A stretch of DNA of 30,483 nucleotides from JASJHI01 sp965371355 (GTDB taxonomy: Bacteria > Actinomycetota > Acidimicrobiia > Acidimicrobiales > Ilumatobacteraceae), in NCBI GenBank assembly GCA_965371355.1, contig CBDUYD010000015.1, forward strand, positions 1 through 30,483, written 5' to 3'. The number at the start of each line of letters is the position of its first letter. Position 1 is the stretch's first letter. This document shows, one piece after another, positions 8,330 to 16,195 of the stretch. The notes beneath the pieces were generated by a model. It made no database searches. It saw nothing but the letters and a program-made list of their open reading frames with translations, and was not told where the DNA came from. The translations under genes and the position numbers were made by a program.

Positions 8330-9484
8330 ATGAGCGAATCGGAATCTTCGACGTCCGTCCCGACGAACACGCTCGAGTTGCGTTCGACCGTCACCGAAGA
8401 GGGTTCGGTGCGGCTCGGGCTCTCCAGAGCCGAGGTCGCTCCGCCCGGCGACGACGAGGTCATCGTGCGGATCGAAGCGGCGCCGATCAATCCGTCCGAT
8501 CTCGGCATGCTGTTCGCGATGGCCGACCTGCGCGAGGCGGTCGCCGACGAGCGCGACGGGCTGCCCGGTGTGACAGCGCCGGTACCGCCCGGCGCGCTCG
8601 CGGCGCAGCAGGCGCGCCTCGGCCAAGCGATGCCGGTCGGCAACGAGGGCGCCGGCACGGTCGTCGCCGCCGGATCATCTCCCGCTGCGCAGGCCCTCGC
8701 AGGCCGCGTGGTCGGCTTCCTCTCCGGGAATGCCTACGCCGAGTACCGCACGCTCGCCTCGGGCCAGTGCCTGCCCATGCCAGAAGGCGTCCAGCCCGAA
8801 GCGGCCGCCGCGGCGTTCGTCAACCCGCTGACCGCCCTCGGGATGGTCGAGACGATGCGCGACGAGGGCCACAAGGCGCTCGTGCACACCGTCGGCGCAT
8901 CGAATCTCGGACTGATGCTCAATCGGCTGTGCATCGCCGACGGCGTCGCGCTCGTCAACATCGTGCGGCGACCCGAACACGTCGAGCTGTTGCGAAACGC
9001 CGAGGCCGCGCACGTCTGCGACTCGAGCGCTGACGACTTCGTCGCGCGGTTGACCGACGCCTTGCGCACGACCGGCGCGACGATCGCCTTCGACGCGATC
9101 GGCGGAGGAGAGCTGGCGGGCACATTGCTTTCGTGCATGGAGAAGGTGGCGGCCGAAGCGGCCGGCGGCTTCAGTCGATACGGCTCAGACACGTTGAAGC
9201 AGGTCTACATCTACGGAGGACTCGATCGCGGCCCGACGGTGCTGCGACGCGACTTCGGCATGAGATGGGCGATCGGCGGATGGCTGTTGACACCCTTCCT
9301 CGGCCGGCTCGGTCAGGACGGTGTGGATCGCCTGAGACAGCGCGTCGCCGACGAGATCACCACGACGTTCGCCAGCGCGTACGGGATGCGAATGTCGCTG
9401 AGCGACGCCGTCGACCCCGACCAGGTGCGGCGCTATGCGCGGATGGCGAGCGCCGACAAGGCGCTGCTGACGCCTCACGCCTGA
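8330..9484 (+). CDS. MDR-superfamily (quinone/enoyl reductase-like) NAD(P)H oxidoreductase
   Basis: 384-residue medium-chain dehydrogenase/reductase. The N-terminal GroES-like domain reads EVIVRIEAAPINPSDLGML, then GNEGAGTVVAAG where zinc enzymes have GHE, so the catalytic zinc ligands are missing. The Rossmann domain carries ALVHTVGASNLGLML as its nucleotide loop, in the style of quinone oxidoreductase and MECR/ETR-type enoyl reductases. Many databases would label it zinc-binding dehydrogenase by family. The ATG at 8330 is 8 nt after GGAAGGA; the ATG at 8321 sits on top of that site and is less likely. It is divergent from the amidase, and the substrate is unknown. Confidence 0.85.
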   Translation: MSESESSTSVPTNTLELRSTVTEEGSVRLGLSRAEVAPPGDDEVIVRIEAAPINPSDLGMLFAMADLREAVADERDGLPGVTAPVPPGALAAQQARLGQAMPVGNEGAGTVVAAGSSPAAQALAGRVVGFLSGNAYAEYRTLASGQCLPMPEGVQPEAAAAAFVNPLTALGMVETMRDEGHKALVHTVGASNLGLMLNRLCIADGVALVNIVRRPEHVELLRNAEAAHVCDSSADDFVARLTDALRTTGATIAFDAIGGGELAGTLLSCMEKVAAEAAGGFSRYGSDTLKQVYIYGGLDRGPTVLRRDFGMRWAIGGWLLTPFLGRLGQDGVDRLRQRVADEITTTFASAYGMRMSLSDAVDPDQVRRYARMASADKALLTPHA

Positions 9485-9507
9485 CCGCCCGATGTAATGC
9501 TGTCGGG

Positions 9508-10209
9508 ATGTTCGTCGACATCCAGCTCAGTTCGGCAACCAACGACTGGGCGCAGCTGCGCGACGCGACGCTCGGGGCAGAGGCGGATGGATACGACACG
9601 ACATGGGTGCTCGACCACCTCGACGGCACCGTCCTGCCCGGGGGTGACCGCGACATGTTGGAGTGCTGCACGCTGCTCGGCGCGCTCGCGGTGGCCACCA
9701 CCACCATCGGTCTCGGCACTCTGGTCGCGAACGTCGCGAACAGGTACCCCGCCATCTTGGCAGCGGCGCTGTCGAGCGCTTTTCGGATCAGTGGTGGTCG
9801 GGTGAAGGCGGGCATCGGCGCCGGCCCGACTCCGGGCACCGCGTGGGCACGCGAGCACCACGAGCGGGGAATACCGCTTAAGACGACGCTCGACGCGCGT
9901 CACGCGGCGGTCGTCGAACAGATCGAGGTGCTGCGCACGGTCGAGGCGATGCCGGTCATCGTCGGTGTGAACAGTTCGGAGTTGGCGGCAATCGCGGGGA
10001 CTCACGCCGACGGCGTGAACGTGCGACTGAGCAGTCCCGCCGCCGACAGGTACGTGGCGGTGGCGCGCGACGCCGCGCACGGTCGCCCGTTCGAAGCCAC
10101 CGGGTGGGCTGACATCGACGACCACACATCTCGGGAGCGGGCGGAGACCTTGGGGCTCGATCGTCTGGTACTCGCGCGATTCGGCCCCCTCGGCCCCCTC
10201 GGCGCGTGA
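9508..10209 (+). CDS. Luciferase-like (LLM) F420/flavin oxidoreductase, short form
   Basis: 233-residue TIM-barrel protein of the LLM family. Diagnostic parts are GYDTTWVLDHLDG, TTTIGLGTLVANVANRYP and GGRVKAGIGAGPTPG, a loop similar to those that bind the cofactor phosphate in F420-dependent members. It is shorter than most LLM enzymes (about 280-350 aa), with a reduced C-terminal part ending in a repeated GPLGPLGA. It starts at the ATG at 9508, 23 bp after the MDR stop, so the two may be cotranscribed; a TAATGC box 7 nt before the start could also drive it alone. The reaction is unknown. Confidence 0.8.
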   Translation: MFVDIQLSSATNDWAQLRDATLGAEADGYDTTWVLDHLDGTVLPGGDRDMLECCTLLGALAVATTTIGLGTLVANVANRYPAILAAALSSAFRISGGRVKAGIGAGPTPGTAWAREHHERGIPLKTTLDARHAAVVEQIEVLRTVEAMPVIVGVNSSELAAIAGTHADGVNVRLSSPAADRYVAVARDAAHGRPFEATGWADIDDHTSRERAETLGLDRLVLARFGPLGPLGA

Positions 10210-10210
10210 C

Positions 10211-10237
10211 CGGCTCGCCTCGCGGCCCGGCGAGCCG
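10211..10237 (+). terminator. Hairpin right after the short LLM gene
   Basis: CGGCTCGCC and GGCGAGCCG form a perfect 9-bp stem with a 9-nt loop, beginning 2 nt after the stop codon. There is no T-run, as is common for actinobacterial hairpin terminators. The position makes termination the simplest reading. Confidence 0.5.
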
Positions 10238-10280
10238 ATCGGTGCGGGAATTGCCGGCGCACGCAACGTGTTCTCTTTCC

Positions 10281-10436
10281 ATGACAAAAGCTGTCTTCGA
10301 TGGCGTCGTGATCGCCGAGAGCGACGACATCGCCCAGGACGCAGCCTTCACATACGAACATCCCTGGCCGCTCGCACGTCGGCTCGTCGAGGATCGAGTC
10401 GCCTTCTGGCGGGGCGTCGAGATCGTCCGCGACTGA
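10281..10436 (+). pseudogene. DUF427 remnant with internal deletion
   Basis: 51-codon open frame. The first 15 residues (MTKAVFDGVVIAESD) match the start of DUF427 proteins and the last 34 (DAAFTYEHPWPLARRLVEDR and then VAFWRGVEI) match their end. The middle of the family, about 40 residues with the HYFPP and CPWKG motifs, is absent, and the two ends are joined in frame. DUF427 proteins are usually about 95 aa and of unknown function. It may be a decayed gene or a minimal, still translated version. No convincing ribosome site or promoter is visible. Confidence 0.6.
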
Positions 10437-10547
10437 GTCGCACGCGCCGTTCCGCCCACTCATCGCGGGACCACCCGCCGAGCGCGCCGACCAGCACCCT
10501 GTCGGACAGCCTCATCGCGTCCGGCCGATCGGTGGGCTGCTCAGCAC

Positions 10548-10553
10548 TAGCGT
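10548..10553 (+). promoter_or_regulatory. -10 box for leaderless SnoaL-like gene
   Basis: TAGCGT, TAnnnT form, 8 nt before the ATG at 10562, which has no Shine-Dalgarno sequence. Confidence 0.5.
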
Positions 10554-10561
10554 CGACGGCG

Positions 10562-10942
10562 ATGGACCCCGAGGTCGAGGCGCTGCTGGCGGCGAATCAA
10601 GCCTTCTATGCCGCTCACGAGCAGCGCGATCTCGAAGCGATGCGCGCCGTCTGGGAGCACAGCGACCGCGTGGTGTGCGTCCATCCGGGATGGCCGATCA
10701 TCCGCACGTGGCCGCTCGTCGAGGAATCGTGGCAACGGATTCTGACCGGCCCGGGCCGCAACCAGTTCATCCTGACCAACGAGGCGGTCGCGATCGACGG
10801 CGACTTCTCGTGGGTCACGCTCGACGAGAACCTCGTCGATACGGGCGGCACGGGGACGGTCGCCGCGACGAACCTCTTCGCCCACACCAGCAGGGGCTGG
10901 CTACTGCTCGCACATCACGGCTCGCCCGTCCTCGGTCGCTGA
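10562..10942 (+). CDS. SnoaL/NTF2-like protein (DUF3225/SnoaL_3 type)
   Basis: 126-residue single-domain protein with the cystatin-like NTF2 fold. A first helix (EVEALLAANQAFYAAHEQRD) is followed by LEAMRAVWEHSDRVVCVHPG, then strands ending in GWLLLAHHGSP. The pattern VWxHxDxVxCVHPGW is typical of the SnoaL_3 subfamily found widely in bacteria. These proteins bind or isomerise small ligands; no specific activity can be assigned. It is the first gene of a same-strand group with dienelactone hydrolase 45 bp downstream, although that gene has its own -10 box. Confidence 0.8.
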   Translation: MDPEVEALLAANQAFYAAHEQRDLEAMRAVWEHSDRVVCVHPGWPIIRTWPLVEESWQRILTGPGRNQFILTNEAVAIDGDFSWVTLDENLVDTGGTGTVAATNLFAHTSRGWLLLAHHGSPVLGR

Positions 10943-10974
10943 GCCCGGCACCGGCAGCGAGTTGTGCCGTGATC

Positions 10975-10980
10975 TACGGT
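10975..10980 (+). promoter_or_regulatory. -10 box for leaderless dienelactone hydrolase gene
   Basis: TACGGT, TAnnnT form, 7 nt before the ATG at 10988; no Shine-Dalgarno is present. Confidence 0.5.
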
Positions 10981-10987
10981 CGGGGCC

Positions 10988-11650
10988 ATGACTCGTCTCA
11001 CCGCCTCCGACGGCCACCAACTCGATGCCTACGAGGTTCATCCCGACGGTGCCTCGGCGGCGGTGGTGATCGTGCAGGAGATCTTCGGCGTCAACGAGCA
11101 CATCCGATCGGTCGTCGACCGCTACGCCGAGTTCGGGTATCGGACCATCGCGCCGGCGCTGTTCGACCGCGTCGAGCGCGGCGTCGAACTCGGCTACGAC
11201 GATGAAGGGATGGCCCGTGGAATCGAGCTGGTGATGCCGATCGCGTTCGACCCGGCGATGCTCGACATCGCGGCGGCCGTCGCGCACGTGGCAGACACCG
11301 GTCCGGTCGCCGTCATCGGCTACTGCTTCGGCGGCAGCATCGCGTGGCTCGCGGCGGCCGACCTTCCCGTCGCCGCGGCGGTCGGGTACTACGGCGGACA
11401 GATCAATTCGCTGATCGAGCGGCGGCCGGCGTCCCCCGTGATGCTGCACTTCGGCGCACTCGATCAGCACATCCCGCTCGATCAGGTCGAGGCGATCGCG
11501 GCAGCCCATCCCGAAGTTCCGGTACACGTTTACGACCGCGCCGATCACGGTTTCAACTGCGACGCCCGCGACTCGTACGAGGCGCGATCGGCGGCGATCG
11601 CCCTCGGTCGCACACTCGAGTTCCTGGAGCTCAACGGCGTCACACCCTGA
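10988..11650 (+). CDS. Dienelactone hydrolase family protein
   Basis: Alpha/beta hydrolase of 220 aa with the dienelactone hydrolase triad: C113 in GYCFGGS, D159 in HFGALDQHIP and H187 in DRADHGFNCD. E31 in VQEIFG is the residue that holds the cysteine in its resting state in the family. The fold and length match carboxymethylenebutenolidase, which acts in aromatic ring degradation, but many homologues work on other lactones or esters. Its stop codon overlaps the start of the next gene (TGATG), so translation is coupled to the LLM oxidoreductase. Confidence 0.9.
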   Translation: MTRLTASDGHQLDAYEVHPDGASAAVVIVQEIFGVNEHIRSVVDRYAEFGYRTIAPALFDRVERGVELGYDDEGMARGIELVMPIAFDPAMLDIAAAVAHVADTGPVAVIGYCFGGSIAWLAAADLPVAAAVGYYGGQINSLIERRPASPVMLHFGALDQHIPLDQVEAIAAAHPEVPVHVYDRADHGFNCDARDSYEARSAAIALGRTLEFLELNGVTP

Positions 11651-12642
11651 TGCCGCCGGTCCCGCTGTCGATCCTCGACCTCGCCATCATCGGGCGCGGT
11701 CAGTCGGCGCGCGACGCGTTCGAATCGAGTGTCAGAATCGCCCAGCGCGCCGAGGCTGTCGGCTACGCGCGCGTCTGGTACGCCGAGCACCACAACATGG
11801 CGTCGATCGGCTCATCCGCGACGAGCGTGTTGATCGGGCACATCGCGGATCAGACCACTTCGATCCGCCTCGGTGCAGGCGGTGTGATGCTGCCCAACCA
11901 CTCGCCGCTCGTCATCGCCGAGCAGTTCGGCACGTTGGCCACGCTGCATCCGGGCCGCATCGATCTCGGGCTCGGCCGGGCTCCGGGAAGCGATCGCAAC
12001 ACGATGCGCGCCCTGCGGCGCGATGCGCATTCGTCCGATCGGTTTCCCGAGGACGTGCTCGAACTCCAGGGCTACCTCCGCGATGATTCACGGATCGAGG
12101 GCGTCGCAGCGATACCCGGCAGGGGAACCGACGTGCCCCTCTACATCCTCGGGTCGTCGCTGTTCGGGGCGCGTCTGGCGGCGATGCTCGGCCTGCCCTA
12201 CGCATTCGCCTCGCACTTCGCTCCCGCGGCACTGCTCGAGGCGGTCGCGCTGTACCGCGACGAGTTCGAGCCGTCATCTCAACTCGCCGAGCCCTACGTG
12301 ATCGCGGGGGTCAACGTGATCGTCGCCGCGACCGATGAGGAGGCGCAGCGCCAGTTCGCCGATGTCGCCCGCCGTCGTGTCGCCCGTTTCCTCACCGTCG
12401 ACCGCGAACTGTCCGACGGAGAGGCCGACGCGATCCTGCTCTCGCCACAAGGCCGACAGATCGCCCAGATGATGCACTACACGGCCGTCGGCGACGCCGA
12501 AGCGGTCGCCACCTACCTCGGGGAGTTCGTCACCAACGTCGGCGCCGACGAGCTGATGACCGTGCATCCATCACCCGACATCGAAGCGCGCCTCGCGTCG
12601 ATCGATCTGCTCGCCGGCGATGTAGATCCAGCGCCGTCCTGA
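11650..12642 (+). CDS. LLM class flavin-dependent oxidoreductase (MsnO8/YhbW type)
   Basis: 330-residue luciferase-like enzyme. Hallmarks are the start PLSILDLAIIGRG, YARVWYAEHHNMASIGSS and IRLGAGGVMLPNHSPLVIAE, then HPGRIDLGLGRAPGSD, all typical of the large MsnO8/YhbW group of flavin-dependent monooxygenase-like proteins. The ATG at 11650 shares one base with the dienelactone hydrolase stop. The pair may act on one substrate, with an oxygenation or reduction coupled to lactone or ester cleavage; that is inference. It ends 21 bp before the convergent peptidase gene. Confidence 0.9.
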   Translation: MPPVPLSILDLAIIGRGQSARDAFESSVRIAQRAEAVGYARVWYAEHHNMASIGSSATSVLIGHIADQTTSIRLGAGGVMLPNHSPLVIAEQFGTLATLHPGRIDLGLGRAPGSDRNTMRALRRDAHSSDRFPEDVLELQGYLRDDSRIEGVAAIPGRGTDVPLYILGSSLFGARLAAMLGLPYAFASHFAPAALLEAVALYRDEFEPSSQLAEPYVIAGVNVIVAATDEEAQRQFADVARRRVARFLTVDRELSDGEADAILLSPQGRQIAQMMHYTAVGDAEAVATYLGEFVTNVGADELMTVHPSPDIEARLASIDLLAGDVDPAPS

Positions 12643-12663
12643 GGTCGCAATGCACACAGGGCA

Positions 12664-14568
12664 CTAGCTCGTGGGCGGGTCCTCCATCGGGACCGGCTCG
12701 ATGTCGTCGTCGGGCTCGAAGCCGAGCACGCGGCCATAGAACCAGAGCTCCGCCTCCACTGCGCGAACGATGTTGCGGGCCTGACGGAAACCGTGGCCCT
12801 CCCCCTCGAAATAGATCGCGGCGACCGGTAGGCCTTTCTCGCGCACGGCTTGGACGATCCGCTCGGAGTGACTCGGCGGCACGACCGTGTCGTCTTCACC
12901 CTGCAACACGATGAGCGGGGATGACAGCGCCGCCGCCTGATTGATCGGCGACCGCGCCGCGTAGCGTTCGGCCATCTCGGGCCACGGGCCGATGAGGCCG
13001 ACCGTGTACCGCGACTCGAACTTGTGGTCGTCCGACATCAGCGCTACAAGATCGGTGACACCGAAGTAGTTGGCCCCCGCCGCGAACACGTCGTGCATCG
13101 CCAGCGCGAGGAGCGTCGTGGTACCGCCCGCGCTTCCACCCCTGATGAGCAATCGCTCGCCATCGACGTCTCCACGATCGACCAGGAATCTCGTTACGGC
13201 GACCGCATCGTCGACGTCGGCGACACACCACCGCTCTCGGAGCAGGTTGCGATAGGTCCGGCCGTAGCCGGTGCTGCCGCGATAGTCGACGTCGGCGACG
13301 GCGATGCCGCGACTCGTCCAGAACCGATGCCCGTAGCCCGTGGAGAACTGGCGCGGCGCGGCCGATGTGGGACCACCGTGGATCATCACCAGCAGTGGCG
13401 GTCGTTCCCCCGGCGGGAGCTCGACGTCGGGATGAGCCGGCCGATAGTAGAGGGCGTGCGCTACCTGGCCGTCGGCCGTCGCGAAGGTGATGAACTCGGG
13501 CTCGGGCAGAAACGCATCGTCGTAGCCGAGCGGCCGGGCGGGCCGGAGAACATCGAGCCGATCACCGACGAGCTGGACGACCTCCGGTGCGCGGTCGAAG
13601 GAGGCGCCGACGAACGTGATCCGGTCGCCCGAACGACGCAGCGACGTGATCGACGTATACGGAGTCGGGACGTCGACGCTCAGCCGGTCGCCGCGCGGGC
13701 CGCCGATGACGTGCACGCCGTCGGTGAACCGTGAGCCGCCGAACATCCAGTGGGGCTGCACGATGTCGTAGCCACCGGTCGCGACGTCGGTCAACTCGCC
13801 CGTATCGAGGTCGACCCGGTAGAGGTTCCACCAGTCGCTCCGATCGGTGGCGACCACGAGTGAGCCGCCCACGGTCCACTCCGGTTGTTGCAACGCCTCG
13901 TCACCGTTCCCGACGAGCGGTCGCGATCGCGAGACCTCACCGTCGCCGAGGTCGGCGATCCAGAGTTCGGTGTCATCCCAGGGCATGTTCGGATGCATCC
14001 ATTGGATCCACACGAGCGAGCCACCGTCCGGAGAGATCCGCGGGGCCGCGTAGAAGTCGGCGCCCGACGCGAGCACGACGATGCGCAACGATCCGTCGGT
14101 GGCGACCGCGACCACGTCGTTGACGACCCCGGCTCGGTCCGCCTCTCCATGTCGCTCGTGCACGCAGACGAACCACTTCCCGTCAGGGGTGAGTCTTCCA
14201 TCCGCGAAGCGATCCCCTGCAGGCACCTCCGGTTCCGCAGTGAGTAGTTCCGGCTCGCCTCCGACCGCGACGCGCCGGAGCCGCTGATCGTCGAAATCGA
14301 CGTAGTAGGCAACGCCCTCGCTCGCCCACCATGCACCGCCCCCGTACTCGTGAACCGTCGTCCTGACGTTCGCGTCGGGAGGCGTCACCTCGATTGCCTG
14401 CCCGCGGCGAAGGCAGATGAGGGCCGTGCGCCCGCCCTCGTCGGGCCGCTGCTCGGCCCACCAGGTATCGTCACCGTCCGGAACTACCTCGGGGATCGAC
14501 ACCGCTCCACCGACCATCGACTCGGCGGTGATCGGAGATGGCCAGCTACCCGCTGGAAGCGTACGCAT
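12664..14568 (-). CDS. S9 family prolyl-oligopeptidase-like peptidase (acylaminoacyl-peptidase type)
   Basis: 634-residue serine peptidase. The N-terminal two thirds is a beta-propeller with repeated blades (GGEPELLTAE, PDGKWFVCVHERHG, PQWEWTV-like segments). The C-terminal alpha/beta hydrolase domain has S479 in RGGSAGGTT, D560 in LQGEDDTVVP and H592 in GEGHGFRQ. It lacks a signal peptide, so it is probably cytosolic and trims oligopeptides or acyl-peptides. The ATG at 14568 starts MRTLPAGSWPSPITAE, the usual family beginning; the frame continues 19 codons upstream without similarity. It is divergent from the CHAD-CYTH gene across 95 bp. Confidence 0.92.
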   Translation of the reverse strand: MRTLPAGSWPSPITAESMVGGAVSIPEVVPDGDDTWWAEQRPDEGGRTALICLRRGQAIEVTPPDANVRTTVHEYGGGAWWASEGVAYYVDFDDQRLRRVAVGGEPELLTAEPEVPAGDRFADGRLTPDGKWFVCVHERHGEADRAGVVNDVVAVATDGSLRIVVLASGADFYAAPRISPDGGSLVWIQWMHPNMPWDDTELWIADLGDGEVSRSRPLVGNGDEALQQPEWTVGGSLVVATDRSDWWNLYRVDLDTGELTDVATGGYDIVQPHWMFGGSRFTDGVHVIGGPRGDRLSVDVPTPYTSITSLRRSGDRITFVGASFDRAPEVVQLVGDRLDVLRPARPLGYDDAFLPEPEFITFATADGQVAHALYYRPAHPDVELPPGERPPLLVMIHGGPTSAAPRQFSTGYGHRFWTSRGIAVADVDYRGSTGYGRTYRNLLRERWCVADVDDAVAVTRFLVDRGDVDGERLLIRGGSAGGTTTLLALAMHDVFAAGANYFGVTDLVALMSDDHKFESRYTVGLIGPWPEMAERYAARSPINQAAALSSPLIVLQGEDDTVVPPSHSERIVQAVREKGLPVAAIYFEGEGHGFRQARNIVRAVEAELWFYGRVLGFEPDDDIEPVPMEDPPTS

Positions 14569-14634
14569 GACCGCATGCTGACACGGTTCACCAGATGTGC
14601 TCGCAGGGCGATCGGAGAGGCGCATCCGTGGCCG

Positions 14635-14640
14635 TACGAT
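14635..14640 (+). promoter_or_regulatory. Possible -10 box of the CHAD-CYTH gene
   Basis: TACGAT, 23 nt before the GTG start. A leader beginning about 7 nt later would hold the purine-rich GGAGGAAAGAAGG ribosome site. Confidence 0.45.
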
Positions 14641-14663
14641 GGGGGTGGAGGAAAGAAGGCTTC

Positions 14664-16115
14664 GTGAGCTACCGGCTCGAACCGGCGAATCAGGTTGAGC
14701 ACCAGGTGCAGGCGGTCGCGTTCGAGCGCATCGATGACGCGCTCGAACATCTCGAGCATCTCGACCCGGCCGATCCGGACGAGGTAGAGCACGCGATCCA
14801 CGAGGCCCGCAAGCGCTGCAAGGAGTTGCGTGGCCTGTCCCGGCTCGTCCGGCCGGCGCTCGGCAACGACTTCGCTCGCTTCAACACACTCGTCCGCGAT
14901 GCAGCCGACGAACTGTCGTCGATCCGCGATGCGCACGCAATCATCGCCACGTTCGACGAACTGCGGGTGACCACCGGCCGCCAGCAGGATCGCGACCTTG
15001 AGAAGGTCCGTCGACATCAGGCCGACCATTCAGAGGCCACGACGGTGACGGTCGCGCGGGACGACCCGCGGGTACGGCGCGCCCGCCGGCTGCTGCTCAA
15101 GGCGAGGAGGCGGATCCCGCGCTGGTCGATCCCGTCGGGGTTCGAGCCGCTCGGCGATGGACTGAGCCGCACCTACGAGCGTGGTCGCAAGGGACTACGC
15201 AAGGTCGCGCGCCGGCCGTCGGATGAACGATTCCACGAATGGCGCAAGGCGGTGAAGTACCTGTGGTACCAGGTGCGCCTGCTCGAGCCGACTGCGCCGA
15301 GCGTGCTGACCCCGCTCACCGCTCGCCTCGACGACCTGGCCGATTCGCTCGGCGACGACCACGACCTCTCGGTTCTGATCGCGCGATTGGAGGCCGATCC
15401 CAAGGGTTCGGGTGGACGACGCGCGGTCGATGCCGCGGTCGCACTCGCCCGCACCCAGCAGGACGAGCTGCGCAGGCGCGCGTTACGACTGGGCGCCACC
15501 GTGTACGCCGAGCCGGCAACGCGGTTCGTCGCTCGCGTCGGCACCTATTGGAACAACGCTGTCGAGCACGGTCCCGAGCTCGTCACGGGTGGGATCGCCG
15601 ATCTGGCGCGTGAGAGCGACACCGATCATGCGAGGCCGAGCGGAGGGATCTTCGAACGCGAGCGGAAGTTCCTCGTCGGCGCGATGCCCGATCTGCCCGA
15701 GCACGGTGTCGAGCTACGGCAGGGCTACCTCGCGGTCGACGGCTCTGTATCGGTCCGCGTACGCGACGCCGCCGAACGGGGCTGCACGCTCACCATCAAG
15801 GGCGGTAAGGGAGCGGTACGGACCGAGCTGGAGTGGCCGATCGCGCAGGAAGAGTTCGAGGCCGCCTGGGCGATCACGGAAGGACGCCGCGTCCACAAAA
15901 CCCGCTACGAGATCCCCATCGGTCGTCACCTCGTCGAACTCGACGTGTTCGACGAAGAGCTCGGCGGTCTCGTCCTCGCCGAAGTCGAGTTCCACTCCGA
16001 TGAATCACTGCAACTATTCGAGCCGCCGGACTGGTTCGACCGAGAGGTGACCGATGACGAGCGCTACACCAACGCGTTGCTCGCCACCGCCGGACGCCCA
16101 CCCGAATCGACTTGA
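14664..16115 (+). CDS. CHAD-CYTH domain protein in reversed order (possible polyphosphate-binding triphosphatase)
   Basis: 483-residue two-domain protein. Residues about 5-300 are a CHAD domain: a histidine- and arginine-rich helical bundle (VEHAIHEARKRCKELRGLSR, FHEWRKAVKYLWYQV) that binds polyphosphate in characterised cases. Residues 330-475 are a CYTH triphosphate tunnel: E331-x-E333-x-K335 in FERERKFLV, then SVRVR, CTLTIKGG, KTRYEIP, ELDVF and EVEFHS. CYTH enzymes hydrolyse inorganic triphosphate or thiamine triphosphate, or act as cyclases. Usually CYTH comes first (E. coli YgiF); here CHAD is first. The GTG at 14664 is 4 nt after AGAAGG, and the start VSYRLEPA is sensible. The exact activity is unknown. 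Confidence 0.88.
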   Translation: MSYRLEPANQVEHQVQAVAFERIDDALEHLEHLDPADPDEVEHAIHEARKRCKELRGLSRLVRPALGNDFARFNTLVRDAADELSSIRDAHAIIATFDELRVTTGRQQDRDLEKVRRHQADHSEATTVTVARDDPRVRRARRLLLKARRRIPRWSIPSGFEPLGDGLSRTYERGRKGLRKVARRPSDERFHEWRKAVKYLWYQVRLLEPTAPSVLTPLTARLDDLADSLGDDHDLSVLIARLEADPKGSGGRRAVDAAVALARTQQDELRRRALRLGATVYAEPATRFVARVGTYWNNAVEHGPELVTGGIADLARESDTDHARPSGGIFERERKFLVGAMPDLPEHGVELRQGYLAVDGSVSVRVRDAAERGCTLTIKGGKGAVRTELEWPIAQEEFEAAWAITEGRRVHKTRYEIPIGRHLVELDVFDEELGGLVLAEVEFHSDESLQLFEPPDWFDREVTDDERYTNALLATAGRPPEST

Positions 16116-16183
16116 CATCCAGTCGACTCGGTGAGAACGCACCAGCGGAGCACCTCCTCGCCTCGATCTCGGAGCCTCGGTCG

Positions 16184-16189
16184 TAGCCT
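16184..16189 (+). promoter_or_regulatory. -10 box for leaderless MFS gene
   Basis: TAGCCT, TAnnnT form, 6 nt before the ATG at 16196; no Shine-Dalgarno. Confidence 0.5.
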
Positions 16190-16195
16190 GCGACG

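Noticed and set aside
6862..9033. 723-codon plus-strand open frame opposite the amidase
   Set aside because: Antisense to an amidase with complete catalytic motifs; the translation is low-complexity Arg/Gly/Asp-rich with no family features. High GC gives long antisense frames.
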